From contig JANWWL010000004.1 of NCBI GenBank assembly GCA_025056155.1, positions 310,001-374,000 on the forward strand: a DNA stretch of 64,000 bases, in the 5' to 3' direction. The notes under the pieces are model-generated. The model worked only from the letters and a program-made list of their open reading frames with translations, was not told where the DNA came from and ran no database searches. This document shows, piece after piece, positions 29,131 to 37,237 of this stretch. The position numbers were made by a program, and so were the translations under genes. Source of the stretch: Sphingomonadaceae bacterium (GTDB taxonomy: Bacteria; Pseudomonadota; Alphaproteobacteria; Sphingomonadales; Sphingomonadaceae). Each line of letters begins with the position of its first letter. The first letter of the stretch is position 1.

Positions 29131-29173
29131 GATTTCGGCGCCTGGCCCTCCAGCCCCGGCGGGGGCGGCGTGG

Positions 29174-29545
29174 TCAGACCCGTTCCTGCGCCAGCCGCTC
29201 CATCACCTTCTTGTGAAGCCACAGGTTCATCTCGGCCGACCCGTCGAGCGCTCCCGTATAGCCCAGGTCCTTGGCGAGTTCCTTGCGGGCTTCGAGCGAG
29301 TGATCCATGCCCACGAGCTTCATGAGGTCGACGATCGAGGTCCGCCAGTTGTTGGGCTGGCCCCGCTTCTTGGCCATATAGTCGAGCACGGCTTCCACAT
29401 CGATGGGCTGCCCTTGGGGTTCGGCGGGTGCTGCGGGCGTGGCCGGGGCGGCGGGGGGCGGCGCGGGCGGTGGCGTGGCCGCCTTCACTTCCTTGGCTTC
29501 GTCGCTGCCGAAGATCGAGTCCTTGAGCTTCGAAAACAGACCCAT
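29174..29545 (-). CDS. DUF3597 domain-containing protein
   Basis: This 123-residue cytosolic protein starts GLFSKLKDSIFGSD. A Pro/Ala linker (about residues 26-47) follows, then the DUF3597 domain: IDVEAVLDYMAKKRG, NWRTSIVDLMKLVGMDHSL, RKELAKDLGY and the C-terminal AEMNLWLHKKVMERL. The family is widespread in proteobacteria and resembles small LysM-associated or helical stress proteins; no function is established. The ATG at 29545 is favoured over upstream starts because it opens with the conserved MGLFSK. Confidence 0.85.
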   Translation of the reverse strand: MGLFSKLKDSIFGSDEAKEVKAATPPPAPPPAAPATPAAPAEPQGQPIDVEAVLDYMAKKRGQPNNWRTSIVDLMKLVGMDHSLEARKELAKDLGYTGALDGSAEMNLWLHKKVMERLAQERV

Positions 29546-29620
29546 GCCCGCCTCCATGCCGCGGGGCGCAGACGTTGCCCCCACCCCTGCTTAGCCGCGC
29601 TCACGGGGCGGGCGGAAGCC

Positions 29621-30562
29621 TCAAGCGGCCTGGCGGAAGCCGAGGGGCAGGCCAGCCTCGGCCAGGAAGCCATAGAGCGGCTCGGTGGGCAGCGCCTCGG
29701 CCAGGATCCGGCGCGCGGCCAGCAGCCGGTCGAGGTCGATGCCGGTCTTCAGGCCCATGGCTTCCAGCATGAAGACCAGATCCTCGGTCACCACATTGCC
29801 GGAAGCCCCCGGAGCGAAGGGGCACCCCCCCAGGCCTCCCTGGCTTGCATCGAAGGTGCGAACGCCCTCCTCGAGCCCGGCCAGCACGTTCGCAAGACCC
29901 AAGCCGCGGGTGTTGTGCAGGTGCAGGCCCGTCATGCGCTCGGGTCCCACCGCGGCCTGCACGGCCTTCACCAACCGCCGGACCTGGGCGGGATTGGCGT
30001 AGCCCGTCGTGTCCGACAGGCTCACCTCGTCGCAGCCCAGTGCGACCAACCGCTCGGCCAGGGCCACGACCCGGGCCTCGGGCACCGGCCCTTCGAGGGT
30101 GCAGCCAAAGGCGGTCGAGACGGCCCCTTCGAACACCGGCCGGTTGGGCCCCGCCCGGGACAGGAGCTCGGCGATGGCGCGCACCTCGTCCAGCACCTGG
30201 GCGTGCGTGCGCCGCAGGTTGCGCAACGAGTGGGTTTCGGAGGCCGAAAGCGGCAAGGTGATCTTGTCGGCCCCGGCCTCGAGGGCAGCGCGGGCGCCGC
30301 GAGCGTTGGGCACCAGGGCCGCGACGTGAAGCCCCGGATGGCAGCGCTTCAGGGTGCGGACCACTTCGGCCGTATCGGCCAGCTGGGGCACGACGTGGGC
30401 GGGGACGAAGCTGCCGGCCTCCACCTCGCGGACGCCGGCCTCCACCAGGGCCCCGATCCAGCGCAGCTTGGCCTCGGTCGGCATGATGGGGGTGATCGAC
30501 TGCAGCCCGTCGCGGGGGCCCACCTCGCTCACCAGCACGTCGACGCCGTCCCAGAGGTTCAT
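29621..30562 (-). CDS. Hydroxymethylglutaryl-CoA lyase
   Basis: HMG-CoA lyase splits HMG-CoA into acetyl-CoA and acetoacetate, the last step of leucine catabolism; related lyases act on other 3-hydroxy-3-methyl acyl-CoAs. The 313-residue TIM barrel contains SEVGPRDGLQ (metal Asp and catalytic Arg), LSDTTGYANP, LHLHNTRGLGLANV (metal His pair) and GGLGGCPFAPGASGNV with the catalytic Cys. The ATG at 30562 has AAGGA upstream; an in-frame ATG at 30598 lacks one. It is divergent from a family III CoA-transferase gene, a pairing seen for C5 dicarboxylate or branched acid breakdown. Confidence 0.92.
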   Translation of the reverse strand: MNLWDGVDVLVSEVGPRDGLQSITPIMPTEAKLRWIGALVEAGVREVEAGSFVPAHVVPQLADTAEVVRTLKRCHPGLHVAALVPNARGARAALEAGADKITLPLSASETHSLRNLRRTHAQVLDEVRAIAELLSRAGPNRPVFEGAVSTAFGCTLEGPVPEARVVALAERLVALGCDEVSLSDTTGYANPAQVRRLVKAVQAAVGPERMTGLHLHNTRGLGLANVLAGLEEGVRTFDASQGGLGGCPFAPGASGNVVTEDLVFMLEAMGLKTGIDLDRLLAARRILAEALPTEPLYGFLAEAGLPLGFRQAA

Positions 30563-30627
30563 CGCCCGGTCCTTGCGCACCCAGACTTGTCCGGACATTT
30601 AGCCCGACGGAAGGGCGAGGAGCAACG

Positions 30628-31788
30628 ATGCAGGCGCCGCTGGCTGGCATCCGGGTCGTCGAGTTCACGCACATGGTGATGGGCCCGGCGGCGGGCCAGA
30701 TCCTGGCGGACCTGGGGGCCGACGTCGTGAAGGTGGAGCCGATCGGCGGGGATGCCACGCGCCGGCTCAAGGGCTCGGGGGCCGGCTATTTTCCCATGTA
30801 CAACCGGGGCAAGCGCTCGATCTGCCTTGACCTCAAGCATCCCGTGGGCCGCGACGTGGCGCGCCGCCTGGCCGAGCGGGCGGACATCCTGGTCGAGAAC
30901 TTCCGCCCCGGCGCCATCGAAGCCTTGGGCCTGGGCTACGACGACCTCGCCCCCCGCAATCCGGGGCTCATCCACGTGTCGGAGAAGGGATTCCTACCCG
31001 GCCCCTACGAGCGGCGCACCGCCTTGGACGAGGTGGCGCAGATGATGGGCGGGCTTGCCTACATGACGGGACCGCCCGGCCGGCCGCTGCGCGCGGGCGC
31101 GTCGGTCATCGACGTAACGGGTGGCATGTTCTCGGTGATCGCCGCCCTGGCCGCCCTTCAGGCGCGCCAGCGCACCGGCCGCGGGGCGCGGGTGACGGCG
31201 GCCCTGTTCGAAACCACCGTCTACCTCGTGGGCCAGCACATGGCCCAGAAGGCCGTGACCGGCGTGGCGGCGGCCCCCATGCCGGCCCGGGTGTCGGCCT
31301 GGGCCATCTACGACGTCTTCGAGACCAAGGACGACCCCCTGTTCCTGGGCGTCGTGACCGACGCGCTGTGGGAGAAGTTCTGCGCCCTGTTCGACCTGCC
31401 CGAACTCTGGGCGCGCGAGGAATGGCGCACCAACAACGCTCGGGTCGAGGCGCGCGACGAGATCCTGCCCGTGGTGCGCGCCCGCCTCAGGCAGTTCACC
31501 CGGGCCGAGCTGGTCGCGAAGCTCGAAGGATCGGGCCTTCCCTTCGCCCCCATCGGCCGGCCCGAGGACCTGTTCGACGATCCCCACCTGCTGGCCTCAG
31601 GGGGGCTGCAGCCCGTGACCCTGGACGACGGAACGCGCACCCTCCTGCCCGTCGTGCCCGTAAGCCTCGATGGGGTGCGCCCGGCCTCCTCCGGCGAGCT
31701 GGCCGCACCCGGCGCCCATACCGACGCCATCCTGGCCGAATTGGGGCTCGATCCGGCCGAGCTCCGGGCGTCGGGCGCCGTCGCCTGA
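30628..31788 (+). CDS. CaiB/BaiF family (class III) CoA-transferase
   Basis: Family III CoA-transferases move CoA between acids through a mixed-anhydride intermediate on an aspartate. The 386 residues include the N-terminal GIRVVEFTHMVMGPAAGQIL, LGADVVKVEP, NRGKRSICLDLKHP, and DILVENFRPGA. A usual catalytic Asp position follows in the region EKGFLPGPYERRTALDEVAQ. The substrate is unknown; the divergent HMG-CoA lyase suggests a methyl-branched dicarboxylic acid. The start has the ribosome site GAGGAG. Confidence 0.9.
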   Translation: MQAPLAGIRVVEFTHMVMGPAAGQILADLGADVVKVEPIGGDATRRLKGSGAGYFPMYNRGKRSICLDLKHPVGRDVARRLAERADILVENFRPGAIEALGLGYDDLAPRNPGLIHVSEKGFLPGPYERRTALDEVAQMMGGLAYMTGPPGRPLRAGASVIDVTGGMFSVIAALAALQARQRTGRGARVTAALFETTVYLVGQHMAQKAVTGVAAAPMPARVSAWAIYDVFETKDDPLFLGVVTDALWEKFCALFDLPELWAREEWRTNNARVEARDEILPVVRARLRQFTRAELVAKLEGSGLPFAPIGRPEDLFDDPHLLASGGLQPVTLDDGTRTLLPVVPVSLDGVRPASSGELAAPGAHTDAILAELGLDPAELRASGAVA

Positions 31789-31802
31789 CGCGTGGCCCGA
31801 GT

Positions 31803-32984
31803 TCAACGCGTTCGCGACAGTTCGCGCATCGCCCGGTCGAGCCCCTCGAGGGTCAAGGGATACATGCGCCCGCCCATCAGCCCGCGCACGATCCCGATCG
31901 ATGCCGAATGGGCCCAGTGCGCTTCGGGAATGGGATTGAGCCAGACGGCCGCCGGGTAGACGTGGGTCAGCCGCTCGATCCAGAGCGCGCCCGCCTCCTC
32001 GTTCCAATGTTCCACCGAGCCCCCCGGATGGGTGAGCTCGTAGGGGCTCATCGAGGCGTCGCCCACGAAGATGAGCTTGTAGTCGTGCGGATAGGTGTGC
32101 ATCACCTGCACAGTGGGCGTGCGCTCGGACCAGCGGCGGCGGTTGTCCTTCCACAGGGCTTCGTAGGGGCAGTTGTGGAAGTAGAAGAACTCCAGGTGCT
32201 TGAACTCCGACCGGGCAGCCGAGAAGAGTTCCTCGCAGACCCGGACGAACGGATCCATCGACCCGCCCACGTCCAACAGCAGCAAGACCTTCACGGCATT
32301 GTGCCGTTCGGGCCGCATCACGATGTCCAGGTAGGCCTTGCGGGCGGTGCCCTGGATGGTGGCGTCGAGGTCGAGCTCCTCGGCCGCCCCTTCCCGCGCG
32401 AACCGGCGCAGCCGCCGCAAGGCCAGCTTGATGTTGCGCGTGCCAAGCTCGACCGAGGAGTCGAGGTTGCGGAACTCCCGCCGCTCCCAGACCTTGAGGC
32501 CCTTGGCCTGCCGGCCCTCCTCCTGGCCCATGCGCACGCCCTCGGGGTTGAAGCCGTGGGCGCCATAGGGCGAGGTGCCGGCCGTACCGATCCATTTTGC
32601 CCCGCCCTCGTGCCGGCCCCGCTGTTCCTCGAGCCGGCGCTGGAGGGTGGCCATGATCTCCTCCCATGAGCCGAGCGCTGCGATCCGGGCCATTTCCTCA
32701 GGGGTCAGGTGCAGCTCGGCCAGGCGCCGGAGCCATTCGGCCGGGATCTCGACCGCGCCGGTCGCCCACACCGCCTCAAGCCCGCGGAACACCTTGGCGA
32801 AGACCTGGTCGAACCGGTCGAGCAGCGCTTCGTCCTTCACGTAGATGCTGCGGGCGAGGTAGTAGAACTCCTCGACGTTCGGGCCGATGACCCCGGCCTT
32901 CAAGGCCTCGAGCAGGGTCAGGTGCTCCTTGAGCGAGGCCGGGATCCGGGCCGCGCGCAGCTCGTCGATGAACGACAGGAACAT
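31803..32984 (-). CDS. VWA domain protein, CoxE-like
   Basis: This 393-residue soluble protein has a helical N-terminal part, including LKEHLTLLEALKAGVI, and a C-terminal von Willebrand A domain. The MIDAS motif reads DVGGSMD, so the first Ser of DxSxS is Gly, as is common in this CoxE-related branch, with later FVGDASMSPYE as the third metal loop. Such proteins usually work with a MoxR AAA+ ATPase as metal-insertion or remodelling chaperones; no moxR is adjacent here, so the partner must be elsewhere. The ATG at 32984 gives MFLSFIDELRAARIPAS, the family start. It is convergent with the CoA-transferase gene. Confidence 0.88.
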   Translation of the reverse strand: MFLSFIDELRAARIPASLKEHLTLLEALKAGVIGPNVEEFYYLARSIYVKDEALLDRFDQVFAKVFRGLEAVWATGAVEIPAEWLRRLAELHLTPEEMARIAALGSWEEIMATLQRRLEEQRGRHEGGAKWIGTAGTSPYGAHGFNPEGVRMGQEEGRQAKGLKVWERREFRNLDSSVELGTRNIKLALRRLRRFAREGAAEELDLDATIQGTARKAYLDIVMRPERHNAVKVLLLLDVGGSMDPFVRVCEELFSAARSEFKHLEFFYFHNCPYEALWKDNRRRWSERTPTVQVMHTYPHDYKLIFVGDASMSPYELTHPGGSVEHWNEEAGALWIERLTHVYPAAVWLNPIPEAHWAHSASIGIVRGLMGGRMYPLTLEGLDRAMRELSRTR

Positions 32985-33094
32985 GGGGGCGACCCTAGCG
33001 CCCGCACGCCGCCCGCGCCATGGCGCGCAGGCGCGCTCTGGCCTGTCATTTTCCAGCGCTGAACAGGCGTAGCACCACTCGCCAGGGCCGAGGC

Positions 33095-33829
33095 GTGGAC
33101 CAGTTCGACTTCGCGGGCGCCGCCGTGCTGGTGGCGGGTGGCTCGACGGGCATCGGCAACGCCGCCGCCCAGGCCTTCCGGCAGGCCGGCGCCCGCGTCC
33201 ACGTGACGGGCACCAGGCCCGCGGCGGCCGACTACGCGGGCACCGACGGCGATCTCGACGGCCTCGACTATCACCGTCTCGACTTCGGCGATGCGCTGGC
33301 GGTGCGGGCGCTTGCCGAGGCGATCCCGCGGCTCGACGTGCTGGTCGTGGCGGGCGCGCGCGTGGAATACCGCCGCCGGGAGTTCGACCCCGAAGTCTTC
33401 GCCGGCGTGGTGGACACCAATCTGGTGGGCCCAATGCGGCTCGTGATGGCCTTCCGGCGGCACCTCGCGGCCTCGGGCCGCGGGGCAGTGGTGCTGGTGG
33501 GCTCGGTCGCCAGCTTTCGCGGGGTGATCGCGCAGCCGGCCTATTCGGCGTCGAAGGGCGGGCTCGTCACCCTCACGCGCTCGCTCGCCATGGCCCTGGG
33601 GCCGGAGGGGATCCGCGTGAACCTGGTGGCCCCGGGGCTCGTGCGCACGAAGATGACCGAGGTGACCTTCGCCGTCCCCGAACGCGTGGCCCGCGCCCGG
33701 GCCGCGATCCCGCTGGGCCGCACGGGCGAGCCTCGGGATCTGGCGGGCCCCATCCTGTTCCTGGCGTCGGCCGCGGCGGCCTACGTCACGGGCACCCACC
33801 TCGTCGTGGATGGAGGGATGAGCGCATGA
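33095..33829 (+). CDS. SDR family oxidoreductase with altered NNAG motif
   Basis: This classical short-chain dehydrogenase/reductase has 244 residues from GTG 33095, preceded by CCGAGG. It keeps the cofactor motif GGSTGIGNA, the active-site Asn (VDTNLVG), Ser (LVGSVAS), Tyr and Lys (YSASKGG), and the C-terminal VTGTHLVVDGGMSA. The structural NNAG motif that normally follows strand 4 reads VVAGARVEY instead, which may loosen cofactor binding. It overlaps the next SDR by ATGA, and the two are similar along their length, so they probably arose by duplication and act in one pathway of unknown substrate. Confidence 0.9.
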   Translation: MDQFDFAGAAVLVAGGSTGIGNAAAQAFRQAGARVHVTGTRPAAADYAGTDGDLDGLDYHRLDFGDALAVRALAEAIPRLDVLVVAGARVEYRRREFDPEVFAGVVDTNLVGPMRLVMAFRRHLAASGRGAVVLVGSVASFRGVIAQPAYSASKGGLVTLTRSLAMALGPEGIRVNLVAPGLVRTKMTEVTFAVPERVARARAAIPLGRTGEPRDLAGPILFLASAAAAYVTGTHLVVDGGMSA

Positions 33830-34551
33830 CCTTCTCTTGGCCCGAATTCGCGGGCAAGCGCGTGCTGGTCACGGGCGGCAGCCAGGGCATCGGCCTGGCC
33901 ACGGCCCAGGCCTTCGCCGAGGCCGGGGCGGAGGTGGTGATCACCGGCACCCGGCCCGCCGCCACCGACTACGAGACCGATCTTTCGGCCTTCCGCTACG
34001 TCCAGGCCGATTTCGGCAGGCCGGGCACGGCGGAAGCGGTCGTGGCGGCCGCCGGGCCGCTCGACGTGCTCGTGAACAACGCCGGCACCGGGCGGCCCGA
34101 CGAGTACAGCCCCCAAGGCTTCCGGGCGGTGCTCGAGGTGAACCTGGCCGCCGTCATGGATTTGTGCCTGGCCGCCTATCCCAGCCTCAAGGAACGGCGG
34201 GGGGCGATCGTCAACATGGGCTCGCTCTCGAGCTTCCTCGCGCTGCGCGAAACCCCGGCCTACACGGCGTCGAAGGCAGGCCTCCTGGGGCTCACCCGCG
34301 CGCTCGCCGACAAGTGGGCGCCCGACGGCATCCGGGTGAACCTGGTGGCCCCCGGGTTCATCCGCACGCGGATGACCGAGCGCCAGCGCGAGGATCCCGG
34401 TTACGAGGCGCGCCTGCTCAAGGCCATTCCCGAGCGGCGCTGGGGCGAGCCCCACGAGGTGGCCCAGATCGTCCTGTTCTTGGCGAGCCCGCGATCGGCC
34501 TATGTGACGGGGCAGTCGGTGGCGATCGACGGCGGGCTGATGCTGCGCTGA
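33826..34551 (+). CDS. SDR family oxidoreductase
   Basis: This is the second of two tandem SDRs, 241 residues. All classical elements are intact: GGSQGIGLA (cofactor loop), VNNAGTG, EVNLAA (Asn), MGSLSS (Ser), YTASKAG (Tyr-Lys) and VTGQSVAIDGG. The basic THR segment (TGTRPAA after strand 2) in both copies suggests NADP(H) use. The ATG overlaps the stop of the first SDR. The substrate cannot be inferred from neighbours; hemF is convergent and unrelated. Confidence 0.92.
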   Translation: MTFSWPEFAGKRVLVTGGSQGIGLATAQAFAEAGAEVVITGTRPAATDYETDLSAFRYVQADFGRPGTAEAVVAAAGPLDVLVNNAGTGRPDEYSPQGFRAVLEVNLAAVMDLCLAAYPSLKERRGAIVNMGSLSSFLALRETPAYTASKAGLLGLTRALADKWAPDGIRVNLVAPGFIRTRMTERQREDPGYEARLLKAIPERRWGEPHEVAQIVLFLASPRSAYVTGQSVAIDGGLMLR

Positions 34552-34623
34552 GTGTCCCGGTCTCGGCGGCTCCGGGGCGGCGGTCCCACGCACCGACCCA
34601 GCCACCGCGCCCGCGTCGCCGAA

Positions 34624-34663
34624 GGCCCCGGGCTCACGTTCTGCCAATCCGAAGCCCCGGGGC
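34624..34663. terminator. Stem-loop between convergent SDR and hemF genes
   Basis: GGCCCCGGGCT at 34624-34634 can pair with AGCCCCGGGGC at 34653-34663 with one bulged base. It lies in the 136 bp gap between two convergent genes, as expected for a bidirectional terminator, but neither side has a T run. Confidence 0.4.
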
Positions 34664-34687
34664 GCCAAGGTTGGGCGACGTGGCCGC

Positions 34688-35569
34688 TCAGTCCCAGCGG
34701 GCTTCGGGGGGCAAGCTCATCAGGATCGCCTCCACATTCCCGCCCGTGCGCAGCCCGAACACCGTGCCGCGGTCGTAGACCAGGTTGAACTCGGCGTAGA
34801 GGCCCCGGTAGCGCAACAGGGCGCGCCGCTCGTCGGGCCCGAAGGGCTCGGCCATGCGCCGGCGCACGATGGGGGGGAAGGCCCGCAGGAAGGCCTCGCC
34901 TACGTCGCGGGTGAAGGCGAAATGGGCTTCGAACGTAGCCGCGTCTGGGCATTCCAGGTAGTCGTAAAAGATACCGCCCACGCCCCGGGCCCGGTTGCGG
35001 TGGCGGATGAAGAAATACTCGTCGCACCAGGCCGAGAAGCGCGGCCAATGGTCGGGGTGGTGGGCGTCGCAGGCGGCCTTCAGTTCGGCGTGGAAGGCGC
35101 GGGTGTCTTCCTCGCGGGGCAGGGCGGGATTGAGGTCTGCCCCCCCGCCGAACCAGGCGCGGGTGGTCACCAGGAACCGGGTGTTCATGTGCACCGCCGG
35201 CACGTGCGGGTTGGCCATGTGGGCCACCAGGCTGATGCCGGTGGCGAAGAAGCGGGGGTCCTCCTCGGCACCGGGAATGGTCTTGGCGAAATCGGGCGGA
35301 AACTGGCCGTAGACGGTCGAGATGTTCACCCCGACCTTTTCGAAGACGCGGCCCTTCATCAGGCTCATCTCTCCGCCGCCGCCCGGGGCGCCGCTGTGAT
35401 CGGTGCGGGTCCAGGCGGTGCGCTGGAAACGGCCCGGCCCCGGCGGCGCTTCGGGCAGGGCCGGCGCGTGGGCACCTTCGTCCTCGAGCGCTTCGAACGC
35501 GGCGCAGATCCGGTCGCGCAGGGCGCGGAACCAGTCGGCCGTGCGCTCCTTCATGGTGGCGAGGTCCAT
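34688..35569 (-). CDS. hemF: Oxygen-dependent coproporphyrinogen III oxidase
   Basis: HemF carries out the aerobic oxidative decarboxylation of coproporphyrinogen III to protoporphyrinogen IX in heme synthesis. The 293 residues contain GGGEMSLMKGRVFEKVGVN, HMNTRF, WFGGGADLNP, RGVGGIFYDYLE and LVYDRGTVFGLRTGGN, all family hallmarks. The ATG at 35569 gives a short N-terminal MDLATMKER; ATG 35554 is an alternative. The presence of the oxygen-dependent enzyme indicates an aerobic or microaerobic lifestyle. Confidence 0.96.
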   Translation of the reverse strand: MDLATMKERTADWFRALRDRICAAFEALEDEGAHAPALPEAPPGPGRFQRTAWTRTDHSGAPGGGGEMSLMKGRVFEKVGVNISTVYGQFPPDFAKTIPGAEEDPRFFATGISLVAHMANPHVPAVHMNTRFLVTTRAWFGGGADLNPALPREEDTRAFHAELKAACDAHHPDHWPRFSAWCDEYFFIRHRNRARGVGGIFYDYLECPDAATFEAHFAFTRDVGEAFLRAFPPIVRRRMAEPFGPDERRALLRYRGLYAEFNLVYDRGTVFGLRTGGNVEAILMSLPPEARWD

Positions 35570-35680
35570 GCCGTGCCGGTAGCCGTCAAGGCGCCGTCCC
35601 GGCAATCCGTAGGTCAGGGCGCATTGCGGTCGCGACGGTCGCCCGCCATGGCCGGCAAGCCCGTCCCGGAGTGGCGCACG

Positions 35681-36604
35681 ATGATCTACACGACACCCGA
35701 CGTCCGCTTCGCCCGGCTTCCCGACTGGCCCTGGGCCCCCCGCTTGACCGTCGTGCACGCGGGGCCGCCGGGGCCGCTGCGGATGGCGCACCACGAGGCC
35801 GGCCCTGAAGACGGATCCACGGTCGTGCTGCTGCACGGCGACTGCGCCTGGAGCTTCGGCTTTCGGCACGTGATCCCGCGGCTGGCCGCTGCAGGCCTGC
35901 GGGTGCTCGCGGTCGATCTGCCGGGCTTCGGCCGGTCCGACAAGCCGCTCGACCCGTCGGCCTACAGCTATGCCCAGATGCTGGCGTGGCTTGCCGAGTG
36001 GTTCGACCGGCAGGGCCTCGTCCATACGACGCTCGTGGCGCAGGGCTGGGGCGGGATCCTTGGCCTGAGGCTGGTTGCCACCTGGCCCGAACGCTTCGCC
36101 CGCGTGGTGGTCGTGAACGCCTTCCTTCCCCACCGGCGCCAGCGCTTGTCGGACGGGCTGCAGCGCTGGCGGGCCTTCCTCCAGCAGGCGCGCACGTTCG
36201 ACGTGGCGGCGGCCGTCAACCAGCTCACATCGCGCGGAATCGGCGGGGCGGCGGCCGAGGCCTACAAGGCCCCGTTTCCGCTCGAACGCCACAAGGTGGG
36301 ACCCCGTCGCCTGCCCTTCCTACTGCCCGAACGGGCCGACGATCCCGAGTTCGACCTGCTGGATGCCGCCTGGCAGCGCCTCGAGCGGTTCGACCGCCCG
36401 CTCCTCGTGCTCAACGGCGATGCCGATCCGCTGATGTTGCCGTATGCCGGCGAACTCAAGGCGCGCATCCGCGGCGCGGCGGGTCAGCCCCATGCCATTC
36501 TGGCGCGGGCCGGCCACATGGTGCAGGAGGACGCACCGGACGAGCTGGCGGCCCACCTGCTCGCCTTCATGGGCTTGCTTGACACCTGCCCGGCCGGGCC
36601 ATAG
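35681..36604 (+). CDS. Haloalkane-dehalogenase-like alpha/beta hydrolase lacking the nucleophile Asp
   Basis: This 307-residue alpha/beta hydrolase is clearly of the DhlA branch of haloalkane dehalogenases. It opens with TPDVRFARLPDWPWAP, then LLHGDCAWSFGFRHVIP, AVDLPGFGRSDKP, and ends with NGDADPLMLP and AGHMVQEDAP (catalytic His). At the nucleophile elbow, where the family has QDWGG with Asp as nucleophile, this protein reads AQGWGGILG. Codon GGC replaces GAC, so the residue essential for the covalent intermediate is gone while the halide-binding Trp beside it remains. It may be inactive, catalyse different chemistry, or be newly mutated. The ATG at 35681 has CGGAG upstream; ATG 35648 is an alternative. 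Confidence 0.85.
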   Translation: MIYTTPDVRFARLPDWPWAPRLTVVHAGPPGPLRMAHHEAGPEDGSTVVLLHGDCAWSFGFRHVIPRLAAAGLRVLAVDLPGFGRSDKPLDPSAYSYAQMLAWLAEWFDRQGLVHTTLVAQGWGGILGLRLVATWPERFARVVVVNAFLPHRRQRLSDGLQRWRAFLQQARTFDVAAAVNQLTSRGIGGAAAEAYKAPFPLERHKVGPRRLPFLLPERADDPEFDLLDAAWQRLERFDRPLLVLNGDADPLMLPYAGELKARIRGAAGQPHAILARAGHMVQEDAPDELAAHLLAFMGLLDTCPAGP

Positions 36605-36618
36605 GCCGATGGCCCCAC

Positions 36619-36695
36619 GCGGGTGTAGCTCAGTCGGTTAGAGCGCCGGCCTGTCACGCCGGAGGTCGCGGGTTCGAGCCCCGTCACTCGCGCCA
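36619..36695 (+). tRNA. tRNA-Asp (GTC)
   Basis: This is a complete cloverleaf: acceptor GCGGGTG with CACTCGC (one G-T pair), D arm AGCTCAGTCGGTTAGAGC, anticodon stem CCGGC/GCCGG with GTC at 36653-36655, T arm GCGGGTTCGAGCCCCGT, discriminator G, and CCA encoded at 36693-36695. The 3' end is overlapped on the other strand by the end of the chorismate mutase gene. Confidence 0.97.
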
Positions 36696-37040
36696 GGCGC
36701 CCACCCCCCCCTTGGCCACCGAATCGTGCCCGGCGCGACGATCGAACGCGGCCAATTCGTGGGCGATCGAGGCCTCGACCAGCACGTCCCAAAGGCGCCC
36801 CACGAGGTCGGGGTCGAGCCCGTGCGCGATCGCTTCGGCGCGGGCGTTGGCGATCACCTCGCGCTTGCGCGCATCGTCGCGCACTTCGTGGCGGGCGGCC
36901 TTGATCCGGGCGGCCGCTTCCATGAAGCGCATCCGCTCGGCCAACAGGGCAACGAGCTCGCGGTCGAGCGAGTCGACCGCGGCCCGCACTTCGGCGAGCG
37001 TCCGGGTGGCCTCGGGCCGTGGCCGAGTCACGGCCGCCAT
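36684..37040 (-). CDS. Chorismate mutase (AroQ class)
   Basis: This monofunctional AroQ-fold chorismate mutase (118 residues) converts chorismate to prephenate, the substrate of the TyrA encoded at 25 kb. The core is AEVRAAVDSLDRELVALLAERMRF, RIKAARHEVRDDARKREVI and the third helix LWDVLVEASIAHELAAFD, with the expected Arg, Lys and Gln/Glu placements for helix-bundle enzymes. Its C-terminal codons and TGA (36684-36686) lie antisense within the last 12 bases of tRNA-Asp. The start overlaps the DUF2842 gene by 13 bp, so it is probably translated from the zapA/5-FCL transcript unit. Confidence 0.9.
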   Translation of the reverse strand: MAAVTRPRPEATRTLAEVRAAVDSLDRELVALLAERMRFMEAAARIKAARHEVRDDARKREVIANARAEAIAHGLDPDLVGRLWDVLVEASIAHELAAFDRRAGHDSVAKGGVGAWRE

Positions 37041-37237
37041 CGCCCGGTCTCGATCCAGCGCAGGAAGGGGCGGACCGGCCAGACCCAGGCGATGCCGAGC
37101 ACCGCCCAGATGGGGGCCTGTGCCAGCGCCGGCAGCCGGGCGACGGGTGCGAACACCCCCACGACGATGGCCGCGTAGGCCGCGAGGAACAGCACCAAGG
37201 CCAGCACGCTCAAGGGGCGCCGCAAGTGGGGCGTCAT
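37028..37237 (-). CDS. DUF2842 small membrane protein
   Basis: This 69-residue protein has two membrane helices (about 9-29 and 41-56) and the C-terminal WPVRPFLRWIETGRW typical of DUF2842, a family found almost only in alphaproteobacteria. Its function is unknown. It lies between 5-FCL and chorismate mutase and overlaps both (4 bp and 13 bp), so all three are probably translated from one message. Confidence 0.85.
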   Translation of the reverse strand: MTPHLRRPLSVLALVLFLAAYAAIVVGVFAPVARLPALAQAPIWAVLGIAWVWPVRPFLRWIETGRWRP

